Numbered from the stretch's first letter, positions 45,655 to 58,901 are shown. The stretch is 64,000 nt of DNA from JAHQVI01 sp963727575 (GCA_963727575.1 CAVSIA010000009.1:183093-247092), one strand, 5' to 3'. A program made the numbers and translations. The notes: generated by a model not told the origin, from the letters alone.

Positions 45655-47874
45655 ATGACGGCAACCGCTTCCGACAGGCCCCACGCGGCGCCATCCCCAG
45701 AACTGATCGCAGAACACGGCATCAAGCCAGACGAATATGAGCGGCTCGTTTCGCTGCTCGGGCGCGCCCCCAATCCGACCGAACTCGGCATCTTCTCGGT
45801 CATGTGGTCAGAGCACTGCTCGTATAAATCCTCCAGGGCTTGGCTGAAGCAGCTTCCCACCGATGGCCCGCATGTGATCCAGGGGCCGGGCGAGAATGCC
45901 GGCGTCGTCGATCTGGGCGACGGGGTCGCGGCCATCTTCAAGATGGAGAGCCACAATCACCCCTCGTTTATCGAGCCTTACCAGGGCGCCGCGACCGGCG
46001 TCGGCGGCATCATGCGCGACGTATTCACCATGGGCGCGCGGCCGGTCGCCAATCTGAATGCGCTGCGTTTCGGCTCGCCCGACCATCCCAGGACCCGCCA
46101 TCTCGTCGCCGGCGTCGTCTCCGGCATCGGCGACTACGGCAATTGCATCGGCGTGCCGACCGTTGGCGGCGAAACCAATTTCGACGAGCGCTACAACAAC
46201 AACATCCTCGTCAATGCAATGTGCGTCGGCCTCGCGCCGACCGACCGGATCTTCTACTCGGCAGCCGCAGGCGCGGGTAATCCGGTCGTCTATGTCGGCT
46301 CCAAGACCGGGCGCGACGGCATTCACGGCGCGACCATGGCTTCTGCCGAATTCGACGACGCTTCGGCGGAAAAGCGCCCCACCGTCCAGGTCGGCGATCC
46401 GTTCACCGAGAAGCTGTTGCTGGAAGCGTGCCTCGAGCTGATGCAGGACGACGCGATCATCGCCATTCAGGACATGGGCGCCGCCGGGCTGACCTCCTCG
46501 TCCGTGGAGATGGCCAGCAAGGGCGGCGTCGGCATCCGGCTCGATCTCGATCATGTGCCGCAGCGCGAAACCGGCATGACCGCCTACGAGATGATGCTCT
46601 CGGAAAGCCAGGAGCGCATGCTGATGGTGCTGCGCCCGGGCTCGGAGCCCCGCGCCGAGGCGATCTTCCGCAAATGGGAGCTGGATTTCGCCGTGATCGG
46701 CGAGACGACGGGAACCGGGCGTCTGGAAATCCTGCATCGCGGCAATCTCGAAGCCGATATTCCGATCCCCGCCCTCGCCGACGAAGCGCCGGTCTATGAG
46801 CGCCCCTACAAGATCAGGAAGCCGCCCGCGCCGGTTCGCGCCGAAGACGTCCCGGCGGCAAATTCCACCGCCGAGGCGCTGCTCAAGCTGATGGGCTCCC
46901 CGCATCTGTCGTCGCGCCGCTGGATCTGGGAGCAGTATGACCACATGGTCATGGCCGATACGGTGCAGCGGCCGGGCGGCGACGCGGCGGTCGTGCGCGT
47001 GCACGGCACGAATAAGGGGCTTGCCGCGGTCTGCGATGTGACGCCCCGCTATTGCCAGGCCGACCCGTTCGAAGGCGGCAAGCAGGCCATCGTGGAGAGC
47101 TGGCGCAATCTGGTCGCGGTCGGCGCCGATCCGCTCGCCGTGACCGACTGCCTGAATTTCGGCAATCCCGAGCGGCCCGAGATCATGGGCGAACTGGTCG
47201 GCTGCATTCAGGGCATGGCGCAGGCCTGCCGCGCGCTCGCCTTCCCGGTCGTCTCGGGCAATGTCTCGCTTTACAACGAGACCAACGGCGTCGCCATCCC
47301 GCCGACGCCGGGAATCGGCGCGATCGGGCTGATCCCGGACCTCGCCCGCTCGGCGACGGTCGCGCTGAAGCCGGGACAGGCGATCGTTCTCGTCGGCGCG
47401 GTCAGCGGCCATCTCGGCCAGTCGATCTATCAGAAGCTGTTTGCCGGCAGCTATGAAGGCGCGCCGCCCTTTGTCGACCTCGACGCCGAAAAGCGCGCCG
47501 GCCAGTTCGTGCGCGGCCTCATCCGCGACGGGTTCTGCAACACCGTTCACGACATCTCGGATGGCGGGATGCTGGTCGCCATCGCGGAAATGGCGCTTGC
47601 CGGCAAGATCGGGGCAAGCCTGGAAGCGCATGAGGGACCTCTGCCGCGCCATGCGTACTATTTCGGCGAGGAACAGGGCCGATACCTGCTCGGCGTCGCG
47701 CCCGAGGATGCCGACGTTCTCGTGGAAAAGGCGATCGAGGCCGAGCTTCCTGCACGGATCGTCGGCCATGCCGGCGGCGACCTGATCGGCTTGGCCGGCG
47801 AGGGCGGACTGCCGCTCGAAAAGCTGCGCGGCGCGTTCGAGGCGTGGTTTCCCTCTTATTTCGGTGAGATCTGA
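45655..47874 (+). CDS. purL: phosphoribosylformylglycinamidine synthase subunit PurL
   Basis: The large ATP-dependent subunit of FGAM synthase, 739 residues and unbroken. Motifs include IFSVMWSEHCSYKSS, the metal-binding KMESHNHPSFIEPYQGAATGVGGIMRD, GNPVVYVGSKTGRDGIHGA, DMGAAGLTSSSVEMA, the second half-domain NFGNPERPEIMG, PVVSGNVSLYNET and the ending VHDISDGGMLVAIAEMAL. It is the short PurL that works with separate PurS and PurQ, which fits the neighbouring genes. It has no frameshift in 2.2 kb, unlike addB and addA. Confidence 0.98.
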   Translation: MTATASDRPHAAPSPELIAEHGIKPDEYERLVSLLGRAPNPTELGIFSVMWSEHCSYKSSRAWLKQLPTDGPHVIQGPGENAGVVDLGDGVAAIFKMESHNHPSFIEPYQGAATGVGGIMRDVFTMGARPVANLNALRFGSPDHPRTRHLVAGVVSGIGDYGNCIGVPTVGGETNFDERYNNNILVNAMCVGLAPTDRIFYSAAAGAGNPVVYVGSKTGRDGIHGATMASAEFDDASAEKRPTVQVGDPFTEKLLLEACLELMQDDAIIAIQDMGAAGLTSSSVEMASKGGVGIRLDLDHVPQRETGMTAYEMMLSESQERMLMVLRPGSEPRAEAIFRKWELDFAVIGETTGTGRLEILHRGNLEADIPIPALADEAPVYERPYKIRKPPAPVRAEDVPAANSTAEALLKLMGSPHLSSRRWIWEQYDHMVMADTVQRPGGDAAVVRVHGTNKGLAAVCDVTPRYCQADPFEGGKQAIVESWRNLVAVGADPLAVTDCLNFGNPERPEIMGELVGCIQGMAQACRALAFPVVSGNVSLYNETNGVAIPPTPGIGAIGLIPDLARSATVALKPGQAIVLVGAVSGHLGQSIYQKLFAGSYEGAPPFVDLDAEKRAGQFVRGLIRDGFCNTVHDISDGGMLVAIAEMALAGKIGASLEAHEGPLPRHAYYFGEEQGRYLLGVAPEDADVLVEKAIEAELPARIVGHAGGDLIGLAGEGGLPLEKLRGAFEAWFPSYFGEI

Positions 47875-47931
47875 ACCGACATATACTCTCAGCGGCCGCC
47901 GCGGCCTTCAAACGATGCAAGGGGTGAAGCC

Positions 47932-48171
47932 ATGCCGATGAGCGCGAAGGATATCGAGGACATGATCCGCGAGAAACTGCCCGACGCCGAGGTGACGATC
48001 AAAGACCTTGCCGGGGACGGCGATCATTACGCCGCATCGGTGGTCTCCGAGGCATTTCGCGGCAAGAGCCGGGTACAGCAGCATCAGATGGTTTACGATG
48101 CACTGCGCGGCAATATGGGCGGGGCGCTTCATGCCCTGGCGCTGCAGACTTCGGTGCCCGGGCAAGCGTAG
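47932..48171 (+). CDS. BolA/IbaG family protein
   Basis: A 79-residue BolA-fold protein. It has the helix MSAKDIEDMIREKLPDAEVTIKDLAGDGDHYAASVVS with the conserved DGDHY, then the family core KSRVQQHQMVYDALRGNMGGALHALALQT, which carries the conserved His. BolA proteins form a [2Fe-2S]-bridged complex with monothiol glutaredoxins and help in cluster delivery. The monothiol glutaredoxin gene is the next gene, 190 bases downstream, and purL lies 57 bases upstream. Start ATG 47932 has AGGGGTGAAGCC in front. Confidence 0.93.
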   Translation: MPMSAKDIEDMIREKLPDAEVTIKDLAGDGDHYAASVVSEAFRGKSRVQQHQMVYDALRGNMGGALHALALQTSVPGQA

Positions 48172-48363
48172 TGGCCGGGCCTGCCGGTCCAAGTCGCCTC
48201 GGCGCCGCTTGTCGACAGGCCGTGCAATCGCCATTTCCGGCGGATGGCGGCTTGGTGTGAATTGATGTAGGATATGGCGAGATTTTTGCGGGGGAAACGC
48301 CCCGGGCCTGGACCGCAATGCGCGGCGACGGGCTGACCGCTACGAACGGATGAAAGGACGATT

Positions 48364-48708
48364 ATGAGCGAAGATCAGGTAAAAAACTGGATCGACGAGC
48401 AGGTCAAGAACAACGATGTCGTGCTGTTCATGAAGGGCACGAAGGATTTCCCGCAATGCGGTTTTTCCGGCCGTGTGACGCAGATCCTCAACTATCTCGG
48501 CTTGCAGTTCAAGGACATCAACGTTCTCGACGACATGAGCGTGCGCGACGGAATCAAGGCCTATTCGAACTGGCCGACGATCCCGCAGCTCTACGTCAAA
48601 GGCGAGTTCCTCGGCGGCTGCGATATCGTCACCGAGATGTTCCAGTCCGGAGAGCTCGAACAGCACCTGACGGAGAAGGGCGTCGAGATCTCGAAGGCGA
48701 TGGCATAA
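48364..48708 (+). CDS. grxD: monothiol glutaredoxin
   Basis: A 114-residue Grx4-type glutaredoxin. The active site is PQCGFSGRV (CGFS), preceded by VVLFMKGTKD, with WPTIPQLYVKGEFLGGCDI supplying the glutathione- and cluster-binding residues. Such proteins bind a bridging [2Fe-2S] cluster with glutathione and pass it on with BolA, encoded just upstream. GAAAGGACG precedes the ATG at 48364. Confidence 0.96.
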   Translation: MSEDQVKNWIDEQVKNNDVVLFMKGTKDFPQCGFSGRVTQILNYLGLQFKDINVLDDMSVRDGIKAYSNWPTIPQLYVKGEFLGGCDIVTEMFQSGELEQHLTEKGVEISKAMA

Positions 48709-48858
48709 GTCTTCATGGCGCCGGAAAGAGGAAGACGTGAGGCCCCAGCGCATCGCGAAATCCAGGCGCATCATCGGCGCCGTTCGACATAGCAAACAGG
48801 GGCACCGCACCGCGCAAGGTGAGGTGCTCACCGCCGGGGCCGGCACGGGGCGGCGTTC

Positions 48859-49443
48859 ATGAGCAGCACGAGGCAATCTTTTCTTCTGGGCCTCCTGATC
48901 ATCGGCGCAACGATTTGCCTGGTGCTCGGCCTGACGCTGCCGATCATCCGGCTGACCCGCTTCTATATCTGGACGGACGTCCACTCGCTGGTTTCGGTCG
49001 TCACCGAGCTTTATTATTCCGGCGAGATCGTCCTGGCGACGGTCGTGCTGCTGTTCTCGATCGTCTTCCCGTTCCTCAAGCTGCTCTATCTGCTCGCCCT
49101 GTATTCCATCCGCCATATCCAGCCGAACCGCGCCGGCGAATGGCTGAAGCGGCTGTCCTGGCTGGGCAAATGGTCGATGCTCGACGTGCTGGTGCTGGCG
49201 CTGGTGGTGTTTTACGCCAAGGCGACGAACCTTGCCGACGCGGCCTCGATGCCCGGCATCTATCTCTTCGCCTCCGCCGTCATCCTGACGATGATCGCCA
49301 CGGCGATGATCGAAAACGACATGGAGCGTGAAGCGGAGGCGAAACGCGAGCAGGATATGCTGGAGCCGCCGCCCGAGCGCGAGATCGACCGCAACCGGCT
49401 GGCGTTCAACGGCGTGCTTCGCAGCCCGACCACAGAAGCATAA
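48859..49443 (+). CDS. PqiA-like membrane protein
   Basis: A 194-residue inner-membrane protein of the paraquat-inducible protein A family. Four hydrophobic helices are seen (about residues 7-30, 57-78, 97-122 and 133-152), with the family core LKRLSWLGKWSMLDVLVLALVVFYAK. The N-terminal zinc-binding cysteines of classic PqiA are absent, so this is a half-length single-domain version. PqiA proteins pair with MCE (PqiB) proteins in envelope lipid transport, but no MCE gene is near. The tail after residue 160 is charged. It converges with rpsD. Confidence 0.82.
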   Translation: MSSTRQSFLLGLLIIGATICLVLGLTLPIIRLTRFYIWTDVHSLVSVVTELYYSGEIVLATVVLLFSIVFPFLKLLYLLALYSIRHIQPNRAGEWLKRLSWLGKWSMLDVLVLALVVFYAKATNLADAASMPGIYLFASAVILTMIATAMIENDMEREAEAKREQDMLEPPPEREIDRNRLAFNGVLRSPTTEA

Positions 49444-49555
49444 AGCCCTCCCCTTTCGGAGAAGGCTTTGCAATGCTTGCAAGGCGGCGTCGCCGCATGG
49501 TCGTCGAGGCGGGGAGCTTGCCGGAGGCAGCGCCGGCCCCGCCGCAACCGGCCCG

Positions 49556-50173
49556 TTACCGCGAATAGAACTCGATAACCAGATTGGGTTCCATCCGGAC
49601 CGGATAGGGCACGTCGGTAAGCTGCGGGATGCGGGCGAAGGTGGCCCTCATCTTGGAGTGGTCGGCCTCGATATAGTCCGGCACGTCGCGCTCGTTGCTC
49701 TGCACGGCTTCGAGGACCAGGATCATCTGGCGCGAGCCTTCCTTGATCTCGACGACGTCGCCCGGACGGCAGCGATAGCTCGGAATGTTGACGCGCTTGC
49801 CGTTGACCAGGATATGGCCGTGGCCGACGAACTGGCGCGCGGCGAACACCGTCGGCACGAATTTGGCGCGGTAGATCACGGCGTCGAGACGGCGCTCGAG
49901 CAGCCCGATCAGGTTTTCCGACATATCGCCCTTCAGGCGCGTCGCTTCCGCGTAGATCTTTCTGAACTGGCGTTCGGTGATGTTGCCGTAATAGCCCTTG
50001 AGCTTCTGCTTGGCACGCAGCTGGATGCCGAAATCGGACGGCTTGCCGCGACGGCGCTGGCCGTGCTGGCCGGGGCCGTATTCGCGCTTATTGACAGGGC
50101 TCTTCGGCCGTCCCCAGATATTTTCACCGAGACGGCGGTCGATCTTGTATTTCGCGCTGATGCGCTTGGTCAT
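49556..50173 (-). CDS. rpsD: 30S ribosomal protein S4
   Basis: S4, 205 residues, nucleates assembly of the 30S body and binds the 5' domain of 16S rRNA. It begins MTKRISAKYKIDRRLGENIWGRPKSP (the zinc-less form), has the S4 RNA-binding domain ERRLDAVIYRAKFVPTVFAARQFVGHGHILVNGKRVNIPSY and ends in the conserved PNLVIEFYSR. A GGAGACAAAC site stands before ATG 50173. It stands alone, as in many alphaproteobacteria. Confidence 0.98.
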   Translation of the reverse strand: MTKRISAKYKIDRRLGENIWGRPKSPVNKREYGPGQHGQRRRGKPSDFGIQLRAKQKLKGYYGNITERQFRKIYAEATRLKGDMSENLIGLLERRLDAVIYRAKFVPTVFAARQFVGHGHILVNGKRVNIPSYRCRPGDVVEIKEGSRQMILVLEAVQSNERDVPDYIEADHSKMRATFARIPQLTDVPYPVRMEPNLVIEFYSR

Positions 50174-50303
50174 GTTTGTCTCCGAAAGGAAATGAGATTG
50201 GACAAATTGACCATGCCCTCCTCCTTGTTCCGGCCCGCAACCGCGTTAACGACGGCCGGAAAACGACAGGCGACGTCACAGATTCAGCCGCCACGGGCAT
50301 GAG

Positions 50304-50328
50304 AAAAGGCGGACCCTACGGCCCGCCT
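50304..50328 (-). terminator. rho-independent terminator
   Basis: On the minus strand GGCGGGC and GTCCGCC form a stem (one G-T pair) with a 6-base loop, followed by TTTTC. It lies about 60 bases beyond the stop of the secreted protein gene at 50386 and would end that transcript. Confidence 0.7.
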
Positions 50329-50385
50329 CGCACTCTGATAGCCGAAGCGGCGGCGCCCTGTCAACGTCGGGACGCCACTTGCCGC

Positions 50386-50985
50386 TTAAGATTTCTGCGC
50401 CGTCTTCAGGAAAGACTCGATATTGGTCTTAACCTTTTCCTTTTCCTCGGCGCTGCATTCCTTTTTGGCATTCTTATCCGGCTCGGAAATGACCTGCGGC
50501 TCTTTTTTGCCGTCCTTCTCCATGAAGCGCACATTGCCCGTCAGCCACATCACCGTGAACAGGTGAAGGCGGTTGATGAACAGCATCTGCTCCTGGGACC
50601 ATTTCTTCTTCGCCTGCTCCGAGCGCATCAACGCCAGATAGTTCTCGGCCTGGAGCTCGGGCATCTCGCACATCTGCGCATGGGCAGAATTGCGCGCCAC
50701 CATGATGATCCGGCGCGCATCGTCGAGCGGCACAAGGATCTTCTCCAGGTTCTTGGTATCGATTTTGAGAACCGTTCCGTCGGGCTGCTTGATCTCACTC
50801 GGAATCGTCGACAGCGCGAAGCCGGTAATCAGCTTCACGGACTTGACGCTCAGCTGGCCGTTCGCTTCTTCTTCCTTGTCGCCCTTGGCGGCAGCGCTCG
50901 TTTGCGCCGTCGCCCCGGCAGCAAATGCGAGGCCGGCAAAAAGCCCAAGTACACATCCCAATCGTCTCAACATGATCATTCGCAT
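50386..50985 (-). CDS. secreted hypothetical protein
   Basis: A 199-residue protein (195 if the second ATG is used) with a signal peptide (LRRLGCVLGLFAGLAFAAGATA) and cleavage near AQTS. The mature part has no motif I recognise; it is helical, with short features SVKLITGFALSTIPSEIKQPDG, DARRIIMVARNSAHAQMCEMPE and WSQEQMLFINRLHLFTVMWLTGN, and two cysteines that could pair. The Lys/Glu-rich C-terminal third looks flexible. It is monocistronic, with a terminator after it and an upstream AT-rich promoter region. It could be a periplasmic protein of unknown function. Confidence 0.7.
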   Translation of the reverse strand: MRMIMLRRLGCVLGLFAGLAFAAGATAQTSAAAKGDKEEEANGQLSVKSVKLITGFALSTIPSEIKQPDGTVLKIDTKNLEKILVPLDDARRIIMVARNSAHAQMCEMPELQAENYLALMRSEQAKKKWSQEQMLFINRLHLFTVMWLTGNVRFMEKDGKKEPQVISEPDKNAKKECSAEEKEKVKTNIESFLKTAQKS

Positions 50986-51083
50986 CCCCTGCCCTGTCGT
51001 CCTTGCGCGGGCCGAAAGTTGCCACTCTCTTAACGCAACCGCAATACCATAAACGCGGCATAACTATGACCGCTGTGGCCCGT

Positions 51084-51881
51084 CTACTCCACCCTGTGGC
51101 GCGAGCGCCGCAGCGTTGTTAACGCACTTACGATCCCTCTTAAAGTCTTCACCTCTTGGGCGGTTAACGAGGCCCGCAAGAACATGGTCCGGATGTTACG
51201 TACCATGGTTGGGCGCTTGTCGTCAGTTTTGAAAAAGCCCGCGTCGGATAATTCTGTTTCGATATGGGCAAAGAAGTGGAGAAGCTCCTCACGTGTGGCC
51301 GGATTGCATCGCGACGGCTGGATGCCCTCCTGCGCGGGACCGTCGAAACGGGTCGCCCGGCCGAGCGAGTCTCCGGCGGTCAGCTTGCGCCATTCATAGC
51401 CCATCAGCAGGACGGCCTGGGCGAGGTTGATCGAGGCGAAGGCGGGGTTGACGGGGGCGATGATCAGCGCGTCCGCCAGCGCGACATCGTCATTCTCCAG
51501 CCCCCAGCGTTCGCGTCCGAACAGGATCCCGCATCGCGCCCCGCTCGCCGCACGGCCGGCGAATTCCCGCGCCGCGCTCTCCGGATTGAGCACCGGCTTG
51601 GTCATATGCCGGATGCGCGCGGTGGTCGCCCCGACATAATGCAGATCCGCGATAGCATCCTCGAGCGTGGCGAATTCCTTCGCGTTTTCCAGGATGGTCT
51701 TGGCGCCCGAAGCGTTCCTGAACGCGATCGGGTTCGGCCAGGCATCGCGCGGGGCGACGAGGCGCAGCTCCTTCAGATCGAAATTGGCCATCGCCCGGGC
51801 CGCCTGCCCGATATTCTCCGCGAGCTGCGGCTCGACCAGAATCAGCAGCAGGCGGCGCTGGCGCGACGCCGTCCGAATCAC
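51084..51881 (-). CDS. trmJ: tRNA/rRNA methyltransferase, TrmJ-like
   Basis: A SPOUT-fold 2'-O-methyltransferase of the TrmH family. The three motifs are present: LVEPQLAENIGQAARAMANF, GILFGRERWGLENDDVALADALI, and INLAQAVLLMGYEW, which form the knotted SAM site. TrmJ methylates position 32 of tRNA, and length and C-terminal extension fit. The start is unclear: GTG at 51881 begins the frame, but a better-supported ATG at 51918 (AAAGGTAAGTCCTC upstream) opens a different frame (MENVTPSAPRENG...), so another one-base shift near 51850 may exist. It is divergent from icd. Confidence 0.85.
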   Translation of the reverse strand: MIRTASRQRRLLLILVEPQLAENIGQAARAMANFDLKELRLVAPRDAWPNPIAFRNASGAKTILENAKEFATLEDAIADLHYVGATTARIRHMTKPVLNPESAAREFAGRAASGARCGILFGRERWGLENDDVALADALIIAPVNPAFASINLAQAVLLMGYEWRKLTAGDSLGRATRFDGPAQEGIQPSRCNPATREELLHFFAHIETELSDAGFFKTDDKRPTMVRNIRTMFLRASLTAQEVKTLRGIVSALTTLRRSRHRVE

Positions 51882-52023
51882 CGTTTTCCCGTGGCGCGCT
51901 CGGCGTCACATTTTCCATGAGGACTTACCTTTAGGCGACTTGGCGCGCCTGCACACCTCGATTATGGTGCAACCGAACGGCGGAGCGACAGCCGGGCCCC
52001 CATCAGCAGGTTGAGGACTGAAC

Positions 52024-53238
52024 ATGAGCAAAATCAAGGTTGCCAATCCCGTCGTCGAACTCGACGGCGACGAGATGACACGCATTATCTGGCAGCTTAT
52101 CAAGGACAAACTCATCCATCCTTATCTGGATATCAACCTGCTCTATTACGATCTGTCCGTCGAGAACCGCGACGCGACCGACGATCAGGTCACCGTCGAC
52201 GCCGCCAATGCCATCAAACAGCACGGCGTCGGCATCAAATGCGCGACCATTACCCCGGACGAGGCGCGCGTCGAGGAATTCAAACTCAAAAAGATGTGGA
52301 AATCTCCGAACGGCACCATCCGCAACATCCTGGGGGGGGTGATTTTCCGCGAGCCGATCATCTGCCGGAACGTTCCGCGCCTGGTTCCGGGCTGGACGCA
52401 GCCGATCGTCGTCGGCCGCCACGCTTACGGCGACCAGTACCGCGCCACCGATTTCAAAGTGCCCGGCAAGGGCAAGATGACGATCCGCTGGCAGGCGGCG
52501 GACGGCAGCCAGACCATCGAGCACGAGGTATTCGACTTCCCCGATGCCGGCGTCGCCATGGCGATGTACAATCTCGACGATTCGATCCGCGACTTCGCCC
52601 GCGCCAGCATGAATTTCGCGCTCAATCGCGGCTATCCGCTTTACCTGTCGACGAAAAATACCATCCTCAAAGCCTATGACGGGCGCTTCAAGGACATCTT
52701 CGCCGAGGTCTACGAGGCGGAGTTCAAGGACCAGTTCGCCGCCAAGAAGATCACCTACGAGCACCGGCTGATCGACGACATGGTCGCCGCCGCGCTGAAA
52801 TGGTCGGGCGGTTTCGTCTGGGCGTGCAAGAACTATGACGGCGACGTACAGTCCGACACCATCGCCCAAGGCTACGGCTCGCTCGGCCTGATGACCTCGG
52901 TGCTGATGACACCGGACGGCAAGACCGTCGAGGCTGAAGCCGCGCACGGTACGGTGACGCGCCATTTTCGCGAGCACGAGAAGGGCAAGGAGACCTCGAC
53001 CAATTCGACGGCCTCGATCTTCGCCTGGTCGCGCGGACTCAAACACCGCGCCAAGCTCGACGGCAACGCCGAACTCGCCAAATTCGCCGAGACGCTCGAA
53101 AAGGTCGTCGTCGACACCATCGAGTGCGGCTCGATGACCAAGGATCTCGCGCTTCTTGTCGGCGACCAGCAGGCCTGGCTGTCGACCGAAGGCTTCATCG
53201 ACAAGATCGACGAAAACCTGCAGAAGGCCATGAAATAG
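52024..53238 (+). CDS. icd: NADP-dependent isocitrate dehydrogenase
   Basis: A 404-residue type II (eukaryotic-like) homodimeric IDH that oxidises isocitrate to 2-oxoglutarate with NADP. Motifs: VVELDGDEMTRIIWQLIKD, SPNGTIRNILGGVIFREPI, with the substrate arginines, the metal site YDGDVQSDTIAQGYGSLGLMTSVL and the NADP-binding EAAHGTVTRHFREHEKG. The start at 52024 is preceded by AGGTTGAGGACTGAAC. A rho-independent terminator follows 26 bases after the stop. The enzyme links the TCA cycle to NADPH supply. Confidence 0.97.
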   Translation: MSKIKVANPVVELDGDEMTRIIWQLIKDKLIHPYLDINLLYYDLSVENRDATDDQVTVDAANAIKQHGVGIKCATITPDEARVEEFKLKKMWKSPNGTIRNILGGVIFREPIICRNVPRLVPGWTQPIVVGRHAYGDQYRATDFKVPGKGKMTIRWQAADGSQTIEHEVFDFPDAGVAMAMYNLDDSIRDFARASMNFALNRGYPLYLSTKNTILKAYDGRFKDIFAEVYEAEFKDQFAAKKITYEHRLIDDMVAAALKWSGGFVWACKNYDGDVQSDTIAQGYGSLGLMTSVLMTPDGKTVEAEAAHGTVTRHFREHEKGKETSTNSTASIFAWSRGLKHRAKLDGNAELAKFAETLEKVVVDTIECGSMTKDLALLVGDQQAWLSTEGFIDKIDENLQKAMK

Positions 53239-53264
53239 CTGCCTTTACCGTGAAACAGCTTGGG

Positions 53265-53298
53265 CGCCGCGGGCGGCAATCCGCGGCGTCTTCGTTTT
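53265..53298 (+). terminator. rho-independent terminator after icd
   Basis: CGCCGCGG and CCGCGGCG form an 8-bp perfect stem with loop GCGGCAAT, followed by TCTTCGTTTT. It ends the icd transcript and overlaps the leader of the next gene. Confidence 0.75.
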
Positions 53299-53315
53299 CA
53301 CTAAGGGGCCGCATC

Positions 53316-54287
53316 ATGCTTCGTACGCTGGCCTGGACGGTCGTCATCCTCGCGATCTTCGGGATCGGCCTGTGGGCGCAGAACAGCTCCTGGCTCCGCG
53401 GGCCGAGCCCCGGGCGGATGACGCTTCTGGCCCATCGGGGCGTGCATCAGACCTTCGACCATGACGGCGTCGATGCGCAGACCTGCACGGCAAGCCGCAT
53501 TGGTCCGCCGACGCACGCATTCCTGGAGAACACGCTCGCCTCGATGGAGGAAGCGTTCCGCGTTGGCGCCGAAATCGTCGAGTTCGATATCCATCCGACG
53601 ACGGACGGCCAATTCGCCGTCATCCACGACTGGACGCTGGATTGCCGCACCGAGGGACACGGCGTCACCCGCGAGCACAGCCTGGCGGAGCTGAAGGCGC
53701 TCGATGTCGGCTACGGCTACACCGCCGATGGCGGCCGGACGTTCCCGTTCCGCGGCAAGGGCGTCGGCGCCATGCCGTCGCTCGACGAGGTGCTCGCGCG
53801 GTTTCCGGACAAACGCTTTCTCATCAACATCAAGAGCAACGATCCCGCCGAGGGCGATCTGCTGGCGGCACGGCTGGCAAGGCTGTCGCGATCCCAGCGC
53901 GCGCTGCTGGCGGCCTATGGCGGCGACAAGCCGATCGCACATTTGCGGTCGAAACTGCCGGACATTCCGGTCATGTCGAAGGCCAGCCTGAAGCGGTGTT
54001 TCCTCACCTATGCAGCGCTTGGCTGGGCCGGCTATGTGCCGCAATCGTGCCGCAACACGGTTCTGCTGCTGCCGATCAATATTGCGCCCTGGATCTGGGG
54101 CTATCCGAACCGGCTGGTTGCGCGGATGGAGAAGGCCGGCACGCGGGTTTTCATTACCGGCCCCTATGACGGTGGCGACTTTACCGGCGGCATCGACAGC
54201 GCGGCATTGCTCGCCGATCTGCCTGAGACTTTCCGCGGCGGCGTGTGGACGAACCGGATCGAGTTGATCGGCCCGCTGAAGCATTGA
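53316..54287 (+). CDS. glycerophosphodiester phosphodiesterase family protein
   Basis: A 323-residue GDPD-fold enzyme with an N-terminal membrane anchor (residues 4-20, AWTVVILAIFGIGLWAQ), placing the active site in the periplasm. Catalytic residues are in LLAHRGVHQTF (His-Arg), ENTLASMEEAF and EFDIHPTTDGQFAVIHDWTLDCRTEG, the standard HRG...E.D...H.. set, followed by PSLDEVLARFPDKRFLINIKS. Typical members hydrolyse glycerophosphodiesters such as GPC. An extra segment (residues 218-260) with a Trp-rich stretch makes it longer than E. coli UgpQ. The ATG at 53316 overlaps the icd terminator region. Confidence 0.9.
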   Translation: MLRTLAWTVVILAIFGIGLWAQNSSWLRGPSPGRMTLLAHRGVHQTFDHDGVDAQTCTASRIGPPTHAFLENTLASMEEAFRVGAEIVEFDIHPTTDGQFAVIHDWTLDCRTEGHGVTREHSLAELKALDVGYGYTADGGRTFPFRGKGVGAMPSLDEVLARFPDKRFLINIKSNDPAEGDLLAARLARLSRSQRALLAAYGGDKPIAHLRSKLPDIPVMSKASLKRCFLTYAALGWAGYVPQSCRNTVLLLPINIAPWIWGYPNRLVARMEKAGTRVFITGPYDGGDFTGGIDSAALLADLPETFRGGVWTNRIELIGPLKH

Positions 54288-54869
54288 ATGGACCAGGTGC
54301 GGCCGAGGGGATTCCGGAAATTGGATCAGGCGATGCGCTGAGCGCTTCCGGACTGGGTGTTCTTCGCATGCGGCGCCCGTTTCTGGAGCGCTACGGCGCG
54401 CCGGACACGAAAGCCTTGCGGATCGGGCCCTGTCGCGGCGTCAACGGCAACCATATCGTCGCCGCAACCGGCCGCACCCGTGTGTTCGACGATCACGGCT
54501 ATGCGATGAAGGACCGATTTCTTCGCCACTGCTGGAATACGTCGCGGCGGCGGAGGGCGGCATGGGCGCATCGCTTGTGGAGCCGCCGAAGGATGTCCTG
54601 ATGTCGGAGGAACGGTCGCGGGCGCTATGACGGGCTATGGCTGCGCGGACCGGAGCAGTTTTCCCCACGATGCGCTGCCTCGCGCCGGCGCTATCTCCCG
54701 CGCTTCCCGGCTCCGCGTTGCGGTTCCGAAGCTTCGCAGTGACGGGCGGCTGCGACTTCGCCGGTGACCCTCGGCGCGACGACGAGCCGATCTCGGCAGC
54801 CGCAGCAGAAATGCACGCGCCGATCCGGAAGCGTCCCCGGATCGTAGACCGGCGTCGCGCTGAGGTGCT
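54288..54869. other. intergenic region without a convincing gene
   Basis: In 582 bases I see only short frames with no recognisable protein. One stretch on the plus strand (54368-54600, starting MRRPFLERYGAPDTKALRIGPC) has some plausible secondary structure but its C-terminus is arginine-rich and unprotein-like. It may be noncoding or a decayed gene fragment. Confidence 0.4.
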
Positions 54870-57566
<2,697 letters not shown>

Positions 57567-57697
57567 CGATGTCTTCCATGCCGCCCGGAATGGGCCCGGC
57601 TATGCGGCTCGCTCCCATGCCTCCTTGCCGTCGGGACGAGGCGGGATGCCGGATCTAACAAAGTTCGGCGAAAGTTTGTCTCTTCTCTAACGCCGGC

Positions 57698-57724
57698 AAA
57701 GCGGGCTGTCCAGCGACAGCCCGC
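57698..57724 (-). terminator. rho-independent terminator after recA
   Basis: On the minus strand GCGGGCTGTC and GACAGCCCGC form a 10-bp perfect stem with a 4-base loop followed by TTT. It lies between recA and alaS, so alaS probably also has its own promoter. The T run is short. Confidence 0.7.
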
Positions 57725-57778
57725 CACAATCCCGGCAATCCAACAGGGCTTTAAGCGGCTTTCAACGCCCGTTTCGGG

Positions 57779-58901
<1,123 letters not shown>

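Noticed and set aside
54245..54601. 118-residue open frame after the phosphodiesterase gene
   Set aside because: It overlaps the end of that gene, lacks a ribosome-binding site and ends in an arginine-rich unprotein-like stretch.
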